Shown here piece after piece: positions 34,264 to 42,919 of a stretch of 64,000 nucleotides of DNA; the stretch's first letter is position 1, and every line of letters begins with the position of its first letter. A program made the translations under genes and the position numbers. The notes beneath the pieces were generated by a model. That model saw only the letters and a list, made by a program, of their open reading frames with translations, did no database searches and had not been told where the DNA came from. The stretch is from Acidimicrobiales bacterium. GTDB lineage: Bacteria > Actinomycetota > Acidimicrobiia > Acidimicrobiales > AC-14. The stretch covers positions 34,735-98,734 of the forward strand of contig JAODBK010000046.1 of assembly GCA_025463925.1 (NCBI GenBank). Reading direction: 5' to 3'.

Positions 34264-36294
34264 TCAGGCGGTGGTCTCGATGTAGGTGTCGCTCTTGGTG
34301 ACGTCGACGGCCGTTCCGTTGGTGTCCTTCATCCCGGCGACCGCGAGAATCGTCGCCGGGTAGCCGACGGCGGACGCCGCGGTGATGGTCACCGTCAGCT
34401 CGCTGTGCGCGCCGCCGGTGCCGTCCGGGGGGCTGGGCGGGTCGGGCACGAAGGGCATGAGCGCGCAGGTCGCGGTCGTCCCGCAGGTCACCGTGGCGGT
34501 GTGGCCGAACTGATCGGAGAGGGTGTAGCTCGTGCTGCCGCCTCCGGTGCTCGGATCCATCACGGTGCTGAACTCGAACACGTGCTTGTCGTTGGCGTCG
34601 ACCTTGCCGTCGGTGTCGCCAGTCGCCTGCACGCGCGTGATGGTGACGGCGGTCCCACTGCTGGCACTGTCGGGGAACGCCACCTTGGCGCTGTCCTTGC
34701 CGTCGACCTCGACCCCGGTGGCGGTGGTCGTGGCGTTCACGCGGTACGTGAAGCAGCCGTTGCCGCTCGTCGACGCCGACGGATCCGGATCGACGTAGGT
34801 CGCGGTCCCGGGCGTCGCCTGCCTCATGTCGCTGTAGGGCTTCATCGGCGCGCTGCAGTTGGGCAGCACTGCCTCGGCCCGCTGGATCTCGTAGGCCGTC
34901 CCGGCCGAGTTGTTGGCTGGGAACCGGACGGTCACGAGGACGTCCTTGTGATTGTTGATCACCTGCACACCGGGGGCTTGGACCTGGTGGACGGCATCGT
35001 TGGTGATGTTGAAGGTCGACGTCCCTCCCGGCGCGTAGTCGACGGTGAGACTGTCGTCCTGGTTGATGATCGACTCGAACTCGCTCATCGTCTTGGTGGC
35101 GCCGCGGTACGCGAAGGTGTCGCCACTGTCGTAGTGGTAGGACGCGTCGTTGGTGCTGAAGAACACGTCGTTGGCCAGGTCGACGTCGGCGATCGTCGGC
35201 GTCGACGTGCCGGCGGGCGCATTCGGCGGGTTGCTTCCGGCAGCGCGCGCGGCAGCCGCGGCCACCGCGTCGGAGACCGCACCCGTGCCGCCGAAGATGT
35301 CACCGTCGGTCAAGGTCGACCGGTTGGCCGACAGGAACGTCGCGTTCGCGTGCGTCGGCCCGTCCAGCAACGTCGGGTTGATCGACAGGAGGATGGGCGC
35401 TCCCTCGGTGCCCGCGTGGGCGCCGCCGGCGAGCGCGTCCGGGAAGTCGTCACCCCGCGACAGGTCGACGTGCGTCGTCGGGAAGCTCAGTGTGCTGATC
35501 GCGTACTGCGCGATCGCAGCTGCGGTCGCGGTCCGGTCGGCGCCGGCCAGCCGCTTCGTCGTCACCCCGGTCGCGGCGACCTGCGTCTCGACGTTGTTCG
35601 ACACCGCGCCGGGGCCACCGAGGATCAGCACTTGCTGGATCCCCAGGCTCTGGAACCCGGTCTTGGCCTGAGGCGACAGGGTGTCGGGCTTCGTGAGGAA
35701 GGTCGGCAGGTGCGACCGGAACGACATCGGCCCACCGGCCAGCGCGTCGGGGAAGTTGGCGCCGCTGGCGAGGATCGCCGTCTTCTGCCCGCCGACGGAC
35801 CCGACACCGGACGGGCCGGGCTGCTGAGCGGCGGCGAGCGCCGTCTCGTAGCGGTCGGCGCCGGCGACGCGGCTCGTCTTGAGGCCCTTCGCGGTGAGCG
35901 CCGCCTCGACGGACGCGCTCACCGCCGACGGGCCGCCCAAGATGGTGACGCTCTTGACCGCGAGCTTGGTGAGGGCGTCGCTGGTCTCGGGCGGCAGTTG
36001 GTCCTTCTGCGTCAGCAGGATCGGGACCTTCGAGGTGCCGGCCAGGTAATTGCCGGCCAGCGCGTCCGGGAACGCCTCGCCGGTGGCGAGGAGCACCGTC
36101 CCCGCCGCCTTGAACGACTTGGTCGCGATCTGGGCCGCGGTGTCGTAGCGATTGGTGCCGGCGAAGCGCTTGAACGCGAACGTGGCGGTGGCGGTGGCCG
36201 TCGGCGGGGTGCCGGTGATCGCCAGGGCCGCGACCGCGGCCGCGATCGCGATGGTCCCGACTCGGCGACGGTCGTGCGGGTGCAAGAGAGCCAT
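34264..36294 (-). CDS. Secreted cell-wall-binding-repeat protein with C-terminal beta-rich domains
   Basis: A 676-residue protein. A signal peptide (RRVGTIAIAAAVAALAITG) is followed by three cell-wall-binding type 2 repeats (AGTNRYDTAAQIATKSF; AGADRYETALAAAQQ; AGADRTATAAAIAQY) with PDALAG and LGGPSAVS motifs, to ~residue 335. The C-terminal ~340 residues are beta-rich, low in Cys (CSAP, NGCFTY, TCGTTATCAL), Thr/Asp-rich and Ig-like, without recognised family. Probably a wall-attached surface protein with displayed Ig-like modules. ATG 36294; no strong Shine-Dalgarno is seen. Box element g lies 30-50 bp upstream. An open frame on the opposite strand is an antisense shadow. Confidence 0.86.
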   Translation of the reverse strand: MALLHPHDRRRVGTIAIAAAVAALAITGTPPTATATATFAFKRFAGTNRYDTAAQIATKSFKAAGTVLLATGEAFPDALAGNYLAGTSKVPILLTQKDQLPPETSDALTKLAVKSVTILGGPSAVSASVEAALTAKGLKTSRVAGADRYETALAAAQQPGPSGVGSVGGQKTAILASGANFPDALAGGPMSFRSHLPTFLTKPDTLSPQAKTGFQSLGIQQVLILGGPGAVSNNVETQVAATGVTTKRLAGADRTATAAAIAQYAISTLSFPTTHVDLSRGDDFPDALAGGAHAGTEGAPILLSINPTLLDGPTHANATFLSANRSTLTDGDIFGGTGAVSDAVAAAAARAAGSNPPNAPAGTSTPTIADVDLANDVFFSTNDASYHYDSGDTFAYRGATKTMSEFESIINQDDSLTVDYAPGGTSTFNITNDAVHQVQAPGVQVINNHKDVLVTVRFPANNSAGTAYEIQRAEAVLPNCSAPMKPYSDMRQATPGTATYVDPDPSASTSGNGCFTYRVNATTTATGVEVDGKDSAKVAFPDSASSGTAVTITRVQATGDTDGKVDANDKHVFEFSTVMDPSTGGGSTSYTLSDQFGHTATVTCGTTATCALMPFVPDPPSPPDGTGGAHSELTVTITAASAVGYPATILAVAGMKDTNGTAVDVTKSDTYIETTA

Positions 36295-36323
36295 GGGCCC
36301 ACGGTTCTGGCGCCGGCCGATGC

Positions 36324-36344
36324 TTCCTTCACCCGATCGGGGGA
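36324..36344 (-). promoter_or_regulatory. Envelope-regulon box element g
   Basis: The minus strand reads TCCCCCGATCGGGTGAAGGA, a third-box match that is itself nearly palindromic (CTTC...CCCGATCGGG...GAAG). Boxes 1 and 2 are not evident. It ends 30 nt before the cell-wall-binding protein ATG, similar to element c. Confidence 0.52.
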
Positions 36345-36418
36345 AGCGGCTTCGGTTTCTGCCTCCGCGCGAGCGCGAGATCCGCGCTCGCGCGGCGCGA
36401 GAAGGCCGGTGGGTCGTC

Positions 36419-37054
36419 TCAACGGCCGAGGAGCGCGTCCAGCTCGTCGAACGCCGCGATGCGGTCGGCGCCGACCACGATGCCGTGCAGCCCGAGCCGC
36501 CCGGCGGCGGCGACGTTGGCCGGATGATCGTCGAGGAACACCGAGCGCTCCGCTGGCACCCCGAGCGCGTCGAGGGCGAGCTGGAAGATGCGAGCGTCCG
36601 GCTTCCGCACGCCGGCGGCCGACGAGTCGATCACGACCTCGAACAGGTCGGCGACGGGGACCATCGCGCGCCAGGCGTCACCGAACTCGGCGACGTTGTT
36701 CGTCACCAGCGCGGTCCGGAAGCCGTCGGCGCGGATGGCGCGGGCCCGCTCGACGACCACCGGCCGATCGCCGTCCTCGCGGGCCAGGCTCGCGAGCAGC
36801 GAGAACGGGTCGATGTCGTGGCCGCGCGCGGTTGCCAGCTCGACGAGGGCCGCCCGGGCGTCGACGAGGCTCACCTCGCCGCGCTCGAGCCGGTGCCACG
36901 GGTGGTCGCCGTCCTCGTGATACGGGCCGAAGCAGAGCTCCATCGCCAGCTCCATGTCCATCCCGAGCTCGGCGCCGGCGTCGCGCGCCGCGGTGAACGG
37001 CGAGACGGTGAACACCCCGCCGAAGTCGTAGAGCACCGCGTCGATCGAAGCCAC
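36419..37054 (-). CDS. HAD-superfamily hydrolase (HAD-IA, epoxide hydrolase-like)
   Basis: A 211-residue cytoplasmic enzyme. Motif I is DAVLYDFGGVF (second Asp replaced by Gly as in the DFGGV subgroup of HAD-IA proteins). Motif II is LVTNN, motif III Lys in AGVRKPDARIF, and motif IV FLDDHPANV. Members hydrolyse phosphate esters or halides; the DFGGV subgroup is often annotated as epoxide hydrolase-like N-terminal phosphatase. GTG 37054 is divergent from the P450 gene with 48 bp between starts, so the two may be co-regulated. Substrate unknown. Confidence 0.85.
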   Translation of the reverse strand: MASIDAVLYDFGGVFTVSPFTAARDAGAELGMDMELAMELCFGPYHEDGDHPWHRLERGEVSLVDARAALVELATARGHDIDPFSLLASLAREDGDRPVVVERARAIRADGFRTALVTNNVAEFGDAWRAMVPVADLFEVVIDSSAAGVRKPDARIFQLALDALGVPAERSVFLDDHPANVAAAGRLGLHGIVVGADRIAAFDELDALLGR

Positions 37055-37102
37055 GGGCGCTCACCCTACGGCGTACGATCGCGACGACCGGGAGGGCGGG
37101 CA

Positions 37103-38308
37103 ATGAGTGATGTCGTCGAGACGAGTGACCCGAGCGATCGGCTGTTCGCGCCGGGGGGCGCCGACGACCCGGACGAGATCTACCGTCAGCTCCGCGACAC
37201 GTGTCCGGTGGCCCGCCAGGACTTCGACGGCTCGCCTTCGGTCATGATCAGCCGCTACGAGGACGTGATGTGGGCCTTCCGGCACCCCGAGCACTTCACG
37301 TCGGCCGGCGGCGCGCTGAATCTCGGCGAGCAGCCGCTGCTGCCGCTCGAGGCCGATCCGCCACGGCACACGCAGTACCGGCGACTGCTCAACCCGCAAT
37401 TCGTGCCGCGGGAGATCGAACGCCTCGAACCGTCGGTCCGGACCCTCGTGCGCGAGCTGCTCGACGGGTTCGCCGACCGCGGCTCGTGCGACTTCCACGA
37501 GGAGTTCGCCACGCCCTTGCCGTCGGGCATCTTCCTCGCCCTCATGGGCTTGCCCGACGCCGACCTGCCGATGTTCCTCGAGTGGCGTGACAACACCGTC
37601 CGGCCCGATGTCGCGCCCGGCGACTTCGAAGGTGCGATTCGCATCCGGGAGCAGACCGCGCGCGAGATCAGCGAGTACTTCCGCACCAAGATCGCAGAAC
37701 GTCGGGAGCAACCCGACGACTCGCTGTTCTCCCGGATCGTGCACGGCACGATCGACGGCGAACCGCTCAGCGAGGCCGAGCTGCTGGGCATCGGCCACCT
37801 CCTGCTCCTCGGCGGGCTCGACACCGTGACCGCGACGCTCGACTGCATGATCGTGTATCTCGCCCGGCACCCCGACCGCCGACGCCGGCTGGTCGACGAT
37901 CCGTCGCTGATCCCGGCGGTGGTGGAGGAGCTGCTGCGATCGGAGTCGCCGGTGATGGTGGTGCCGCGCACCGTCAAGCACGATCTCGAGCTGGGCGGGG
38001 TGAAGCTGCTGGCGGGCGACTTCGTGACGCTCGTGATCGGATCGGCCAACCAGGACGAGAGCGAGTTCGGCGACGGCACCGTCGACTTCGACCGCGACCC
38101 GAACCGGCACGTGGCCTTCGGCGCCAGTCACCATCTCTGCCTCGGTGCCCACCTGGCGCGCCTCGAGCTTCGGGTGGCCCTCGAAGAGATCCACCGCCGC
38201 ATCCCCGACTACCGCATCGCGGACGGCGCCGAGATCCACTTCTCGCCCGGCATCCGGCAGGCCGACAACCTCCCGCTCGTCTGGGACACGGAGCGAGCGC
38301 CGAAGTAA
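37103..38308 (+). CDS. Cytochrome P450
   Basis: A 401-residue soluble bacterial class I P450 needing external ferredoxin partners. The I-helix oxygen-activation motif is LLGGLDTVTAT, the K-helix Glu-Arg pair is in VVEELLRSESPV, and the heme-thiolate loop FGASHHLCLGAHLARLEL has Cys near 352. Substrate is not predictable; family members hydroxylate sterols, terpenes or fatty acids. ATG 37103 follows GGGAGGGCGGGC. No redoxin gene is adjacent. The next gene, an ECF sigma factor, starts 22 bp later. Confidence 0.95.
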   Translation: MSDVVETSDPSDRLFAPGGADDPDEIYRQLRDTCPVARQDFDGSPSVMISRYEDVMWAFRHPEHFTSAGGALNLGEQPLLPLEADPPRHTQYRRLLNPQFVPREIERLEPSVRTLVRELLDGFADRGSCDFHEEFATPLPSGIFLALMGLPDADLPMFLEWRDNTVRPDVAPGDFEGAIRIREQTAREISEYFRTKIAERREQPDDSLFSRIVHGTIDGEPLSEAELLGIGHLLLLGGLDTVTATLDCMIVYLARHPDRRRRLVDDPSLIPAVVEELLRSESPVMVVPRTVKHDLELGGVKLLAGDFVTLVIGSANQDESEFGDGTVDFDRDPNRHVAFGASHHLCLGAHLARLELRVALEEIHRRIPDYRIADGAEIHFSPGIRQADNLPLVWDTERAPK

Positions 38309-38330
38309 GCAATCCTGGGCCCCGCGGCGT

Positions 38331-38882
38331 GTGGCTGTCGTGGAGGCGGTGGGCGTGGTCGAGTCGGTGGGCGAGAGCGATCGGTCGGTGGCGGCGCGGC
38401 TCCCGTTCGACCGGTTCTTCGCCGCCGAGTACCGGCGCGTCGTCGGGCTGACAACCGTCTTGTGCGGCCGGCCGGCCGTCGCCGAGGAGCTGGCCCAGGA
38501 CGCGTTCATGGCGGCCTTCCGGCACTGGGACCGCATCAGCCGGTACGACGATCCGGCGGCGTGGGTCCGACGGGTGGCGGTGAACCTCACCACCTCGGCG
38601 CTCCGCCGCCGCACCCGCGAGGCGCGCGCGCTGTTCCGGACCTCGCGCCGCCGGCCATCACCCGAGCTCGAGCCGGCCGACCCGTCGTTCTGGGCGGCGG
38701 TGCGCGCCCTCCCGGCGCGCCAGGCCCAGTGCGTCGCGCTCTACTACTTGGAGGATCGGCCGCCGGGCGACATCGCGTCGTTGCTCGGCATCGCCGAGCC
38801 GACGGTGCGCGTCCATCTCCATCGCGGCCGGACGGCACTCGCCGCCCGGCTCGGTGAGGACCTCGACGAGGAGGAACGGTGA
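38331..38882 (+). CDS. ECF sigma factor (SigE/SigK-like)
   Basis: About 183 residues. Region 2: FDRFFAAEYRRVVGLTTVLC, VAEELAQDAFMAAFRHWDRI, DPAAWVRRVAVNLTTSALRR. Region 4: FWAAVRALPARQAQCVALYY and RPPGDIASLLGIAEPTVRVH. Directs RNA polymerase to ECF promoters. GTG 38331 is the first start after the P450 stop; GTG 38340 is possible. Its stop overlaps the next start (GTGA), pairing it with a membrane-anchored Asp-box protein that is a candidate regulatory partner. Confidence 0.9.
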   Translation: MAVVEAVGVVESVGESDRSVAARLPFDRFFAAEYRRVVGLTTVLCGRPAVAEELAQDAFMAAFRHWDRISRYDDPAAWVRRVAVNLTTSALRRRTREARALFRTSRRRPSPELEPADPSFWAAVRALPARQAQCVALYYLEDRPPGDIASLLGIAEPTVRVHLHRGRTALAARLGEDLDEEER

Positions 38883-40108
38883 CGCTCGACGAACGAGCCC
38901 GCGCCGCCGCCCGGGCGACCCGCGGGCGCATGCTCGCGATCGAGGCACCCGAACCGGCGACGGTGATGCGCCGTCACCATCGCCGGCGCCGGCTCGCGGT
39001 TGCCGCCGCGGCGACGGTGGTGATCCTCGCGGCCGCCGTCCCCGTCGCGATGCGGGGCAGCACGACGACCAAGGTCGTGGCCGGCGGCAGCAAGTCACCT
39101 CTCGGGTCGACGACCATCGCCGGATGGACGCGGGTGTCGAAGCAGTTGGCCGGGCTGCCGGCCGACGCCTCGTTCCGCGCGATGTCCGCCGATGGCCGCA
39201 CGATCATGCTCGCCGGCGAGACCGGCATCTGGCGCTCGGACGACGGGTTCCATTGGACGACGGGGCGGGCGCCGGAGCCGGACCGTCCTCAACGGGTCAC
39301 CGCCATCGGGCAGCACGGCGACGTCGCCCTCGCCGTCGGTGGGATGGTGCCGACGGTGTGGCGATCGGATGACCGCGGCCGGACGTGGCGCGCGGTCGCG
39401 CGGGCCCACGACCTGTTCGGATCGCCGGCGCCGCAGATGGGTCGCCCGTTCGTCGACGGCCTGAGGTGGGCCGACGGGTACTGGATCGGTTCGGGCGGTG
39501 CGTCCGACGGCCATGCCGGCGTGTGGATCTCGAGGGACGGGACCGAATGGCGGCAAGTGCTCGGGCCCAACAACGCCGGGAGCATCGACATCTTCGCGAT
39601 CGGCGACGGCACGTTGGTCGGGTACTGGACGACGGTGCGATGGACGACTCGTGACCCAGCAGTGTGGGGACCTCCGACGACCGTGTCGGCGCCAGATCGG
39701 ATGTACCCGCAGTCGATCACGGGCGACGGCAGGTTCGCGATCGCCGGCAACTTCGTCACCAACCCACCCACGCCGCTCCTGCGCAGCGACGACAGCGGGA
39801 TGCACTGGGTGATCGATCCGGGGCTGCTCGGCGCGTACCCGGACGCGCGTGCGTCGACGATCGCCCGGGCCGCGGGGCTGCGGGTGGCGGCCGGCACGTC
39901 CGGCACCCCGAACCACGTCGACGGGTGGGTGTCGGCCGACGGCCATCCCTGGACCGAGCTGCCCCCCGGTCTCCGCGGCGGCCCGGGCGGCGTCTTGAGC
40001 CTCATCGGCGAGGTCGGCGGCCGGATCGTGATCGTCGGCACCGCGCCCGAGCTCGACCGCTACTACACCGTCGACCCCAGCGCGCTGGCCGGCACGACCA
40101 CGTCGTGA
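38879..40108 (+). CDS. Membrane-anchored Asp-box/BNR-repeat protein, candidate anti-sigma partner
   Basis: A 409-residue protein. The N-terminal ~45 residues are cytoplasmic and Arg-rich (TLDERARAAARATRGRMLAI). One membrane helix follows (LAVAAAATVVILAAAVPVA, ~40-58), then an extracytoplasmic beta-propeller with Asp-box motifs (SDDGFHWTT, SDDRGRTWRA, SRDGTEWRQ, SDDSGMHWV, SADGHPWTE). The short cytoplasmic part lacks the His-Cys-Cys zinc motif of classical anti-sigma factors, but the 4-bp overlap with the sigma gene supports a regulatory relation. A sialidase catalytic site is not seen. GTG 38879 start. Confidence 0.75.
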   Translation: MTLDERARAAARATRGRMLAIEAPEPATVMRRHHRRRRLAVAAAATVVILAAAVPVAMRGSTTTKVVAGGSKSPLGSTTIAGWTRVSKQLAGLPADASFRAMSADGRTIMLAGETGIWRSDDGFHWTTGRAPEPDRPQRVTAIGQHGDVALAVGGMVPTVWRSDDRGRTWRAVARAHDLFGSPAPQMGRPFVDGLRWADGYWIGSGGASDGHAGVWISRDGTEWRQVLGPNNAGSIDIFAIGDGTLVGYWTTVRWTTRDPAVWGPPTTVSAPDRMYPQSITGDGRFAIAGNFVTNPPTPLLRSDDSGMHWVIDPGLLGAYPDARASTIARAAGLRVAAGTSGTPNHVDGWVSADGHPWTELPPGLRGGPGGVLSLIGEVGGRIVIVGTAPELDRYYTVDPSALAGTTTS

Positions 40109-40200
40109 AGGCCTGGGCGAGGAGAGAGATGTTCCGGCTCACACGCCGCTCCGTCTCACCTCGATCGGAGCACGCGGCGGCGTCACTCTAGGGTGGGTCG

Positions 40201-41784
40201 ATGCCGGATCCCGACGCCATCGTCATCGGCGCAGGCCCGAACGGCCTGGTCGCCGCCAACGTGCTGGCCGACGCCGGGTGGGACGTGGTGGTGCTCGAGG
40301 CCAACGACGAACCGGGCGGCGCGGTCCGCACCGCGGAGGTCACCGCGCCCGGATACCGCAACGACCTGTTCAGCGCGTTCTACCCGCTCGCGGTGATGTC
40401 CCCGGCGATGCGCGGGCTGGATCTCGAGCGTTACGGCCTGCGCTGGGTGCACGCGCCGAACGTTCTCGCCCATCCGGTCGCCGGCGAACCGGCCGCGGTC
40501 CTGTCACGCGACATCGACACCACCGCGGCGAGCCTCGAGCGGTTCTCGCCCGGCGACGGCGACGGGTGGCGCGCCATGGCTGCCCAGTTCGAGCAGATCG
40601 GGCCGGCGTTCGTCGACACGCTGCTCGGCCCGTTCCCGCCGGTGCGCGCCGGCGCGAACCTCGGCCTCCGCCTGGGCCCGCGCCGCGGTCTCGAGTTCGG
40701 GCGCTTGGCGCTCATCCCGGTGCGCCGGCTCGCCGAGGAGACGTTCCGCGGCGCCGGCGGTGGCCTGTTGCTCGCCGGCAACTCGCTGCACGCGGACATC
40801 AGCCCGGACGGCGCGGGCAGCGGCGTGCTCGGGTGGCTGATGACGGGTGCCGGGCAGCGGCACGGGTTCCCCGTCCCGGAGGGCGGCGCGGCATCGTTGA
40901 CCGAGGCGCTCGTCGCGCGCCTGGAGTCGCGAGGCGGCTCGGTCGTCACCGGCGCGCGCGTCGTCGCCGTCGACGTGCGGGGGCGTCGGGCGGTCGGCGT
41001 GCGCACCGCCGGCGGCGAGGACATCGCGGCCCGGCGGGCCGTCCTCGCCGACGTCGACGCGGTCACGCTGTACCGGCAGCTCGTCGCCGAGAGCCACGTG
41101 CCAGCCGACGTCCTCCGCGGCCTCGACCGCTTCCACCGCGGGCCCGGCACGGTGAAGGTCGACTGGGCGCTCGACGGGCTGGCGCCGTGGACCGACGACA
41201 CTGTTCGGGGCGCCGGCACGGTGCACATCGCCGACTCGCTCGACGAGCTGAGCGTGACGTTCGCGCAGCTCGCCGGCGGGCAGGTGCCGGACAAGCCGTT
41301 CGTGATCATCGGTCAGATGACGACGACCGATCCGACCCGCAGCCCGCCCGGCACGGAGTCGGCGTGGGCCTACGCGCACGTGCCGGCGACGATCCGCGGT
41401 GACGCCGGCCCGGACGGGATCACCGGCAAGTGGGACGAGCGCGAGAGCGATGCGTTCGTCGGCCGGATGGAGGACCGGATCGAGGTCCACGCGCCGGGCT
41501 TCCGCGACCGGGTGATCGCGCGGCACGTCTTCACGCCGCCGGCGCTCGAGCAGGCCGACGCCAACCTGGTCGCCGGCGACATCAATGGCGGCACGTCGCA
41601 GCTCCACCAGTCGTTGGTGTTCCGGCCACTCCCCGGGCGGGGGCGGCCCGAGACGCCGGTGAAGGGGCTCTACCTGGCGTCGGCGTCGGCCCACCCGGGC
41701 GGCGGGGTCCACGGCGCCTGCGGCTTCAATGCGGCCCGAGCCGCGATCGCACACGACCGGCTGCGACGCATCATCGGCCGGTAG
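40201..41784 (+). CDS. FAD-dependent oxidoreductase (phytoene desaturase/PYROXD2-like)
   Basis: A 527-residue enzyme. The FAD-binding Rossmann motif is DAIVIGAGPNGLVAANVLADA, with VVVLEANDEPGGAVRT following, and C-terminal GLYLASASAHPGGGVHGACG caps the flavin site. This arrangement is typical of the carotenoid desaturase-like NAD(P)/FAD oxidoreductase family (PYROXD2 type), not of a dedicated carotenoid pathway; no carotenoid genes are adjacent. ATG 40201 was chosen because the Rossmann strand begins at residue 6. It sits upstream of the LuxR regulator gene by 30 bp. Confidence 0.9.
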   Translation: MPDPDAIVIGAGPNGLVAANVLADAGWDVVVLEANDEPGGAVRTAEVTAPGYRNDLFSAFYPLAVMSPAMRGLDLERYGLRWVHAPNVLAHPVAGEPAAVLSRDIDTTAASLERFSPGDGDGWRAMAAQFEQIGPAFVDTLLGPFPPVRAGANLGLRLGPRRGLEFGRLALIPVRRLAEETFRGAGGGLLLAGNSLHADISPDGAGSGVLGWLMTGAGQRHGFPVPEGGAASLTEALVARLESRGGSVVTGARVVAVDVRGRRAVGVRTAGGEDIAARRAVLADVDAVTLYRQLVAESHVPADVLRGLDRFHRGPGTVKVDWALDGLAPWTDDTVRGAGTVHIADSLDELSVTFAQLAGGQVPDKPFVIIGQMTTTDPTRSPPGTESAWAYAHVPATIRGDAGPDGITGKWDERESDAFVGRMEDRIEVHAPGFRDRVIARHVFTPPALEQADANLVAGDINGGTSQLHQSLVFRPLPGRGRPETPVKGLYLASASAHPGGGVHGACGFNAARAAIAHDRLRRIIGR

Positions 41785-41814
41785 CACCACTCGCGCTGGC
41801 TACCGTGATGGCCG

Positions 41815-42486
41815 ATGGAGCCGATCCGGGTGGTCCTGGCCGAGGACAACGTGCTGCTGCGCGAGGGTCTGGCCAAGCTCATCGAGTCGTGCGACGGCCT
41901 GGATCTGGTGGGCGCCTCCGGTGACCTGCCCGGCCTGCTCGCGCTGGTCGACGAGGTCGAGCCCGACGTCGTCATCACCGACATCCGCATGCCGCCCACC
42001 TCGACCGACGAGGGCATTCGCGCCGCGAGTGAGATCCGGGTCCGGCGGCCGAACACCGGCGTCGTCGTCCTGAGCCAGTACTCGGAGCCGGCCTACGCGC
42101 TGGCGCTGCTGTCCGACGGATCCGCCGGGCGGGCCTACCTGCTGAAGGAGCGGGTGGCCGGCGTCGACGACCTCGTGCGCGCCGTCACCGAGGTGGCGAG
42201 CGGCGGCTCGGTGATCGACCCGGCGGTGGTGGAGGCGCTCGTCGCGGCCAACGTGCGGCGGCGGCCGTCGGACGTCGACCGGCTCACCCCCCGGGAGACC
42301 GAGATCCTGTCCGAGATGGCGCAGGGCAAGTCCAACGCCGCCATCGCCGCGACCCTCGTGCTCTCGGAGCGGGCCGTCGAGAAGCACTCGAACTCGATCT
42401 TCTCGAAGCTCGGGCTCTCCGAGGAGAAAGACACCAATCGCCGGGTGAAGGCGGTGTTGCTCTACCTGTCCGAATCGGCGGAGTAG
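41815..42486 (+). CDS. NarL/LuxR-family response regulator
   Basis: A 223-residue regulator with VVLAEDNVLLREG, phosphoacceptor VVITDIRMPP (Asp near 57), VLSQYSEP and YLLKERV in the receiver, and LuxR HTH LTPRETEILSEMAQGKSNAA, then LSERAVEKHSNSIFSKL. The receiver is strikingly similar to that of the receiver-cyclase protein at 45776-47110 (TDIRMPP, GVVVLSQY, GSAG-YLLK). Both likely take phosphate from the same membrane kinase (42916-45051). ATG 41815. Confidence 0.93.
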   Translation: MEPIRVVLAEDNVLLREGLAKLIESCDGLDLVGASGDLPGLLALVDEVEPDVVITDIRMPPTSTDEGIRAASEIRVRRPNTGVVVLSQYSEPAYALALLSDGSAGRAYLLKERVAGVDDLVRAVTEVASGGSVIDPAVVEALVAANVRRRPSDVDRLTPRETEILSEMAQGKSNAAIAATLVLSERAVEKHSNSIFSKLGLSEEKDTNRRVKAVLLYLSESAE

Positions 42487-42535
42487 TGCTAGCACCCTGT
42501 TCGTCGGGTTCGGCGATTGTGAGAATGATGGACCG

Positions 42536-42919
42536 ATGACCACGGTTCTCGTTGTCGACGACCAGCTTCCGTTCCGGCTGGCGGCGCGCGCGGTGGTGTC
42601 CCGCGCCGAGGGCTTCGATCTGGTCGGCGAGGCCGCCGACGGCGACGATGCGGTGGCGAAGGCCGCCGAGCTGCACCCCGACCTGGTGCTGATGGACATC
42701 AACATGCCGGGCATGAACGGGATCGAGGCGACGCGCCACATCGTCGACGCCGATCCGGCCACGGTGGTGTTCCTCTGCTCGACGTACCAGCTCTCCGACC
42801 TTCCAACGGACGCGGTCACCAGCGGCGCGCGCGGTTACATCAACAAGGAGGAGTTCGCGCCGGACACGCTGGCCAACCTCTGGGCGACGCGCGACGAGGG
42901 GACCTTCGCCGGTCGCTAG
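42536..42919 (+). CDS. Single-domain response regulator (receiver only)
   Basis: A 127-residue stand-alone receiver with TVLVVDDQLPFRLAA, phosphoacceptor LVLMDINMPGMNG (Asp near 53), Ser/Thr in CSTYQLSD and Lys in GYINKEEF. No output domain, so it must act by protein contact, as a phosphate sink or as a CheY-like switch. Its 3' end overlaps the 3' end of the convergent histidine kinase gene by 4 bp. Confidence 0.9.
   Translation: MTTVLVVDDQLPFRLAARAVVSRAEGFDLVGEAADGDDAVAKAAELHPDLVLMDINMPGMNGIEATRHIVDADPATVVFLCSTYQLSDLPTDAVTSGARGYINKEEFAPDTLANLWATRDEGTFAGR

Noticed and set aside
34039..36996. A 985-codon open frame on the plus strand, opposite the cell-wall-binding protein and HAD genes
   Set aside because: The translation is Arg/Gly/Val/His-rich with no domain, and the minus strand has a signal peptide and clear wall-binding repeats. 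It is a high-GC antisense shadow.
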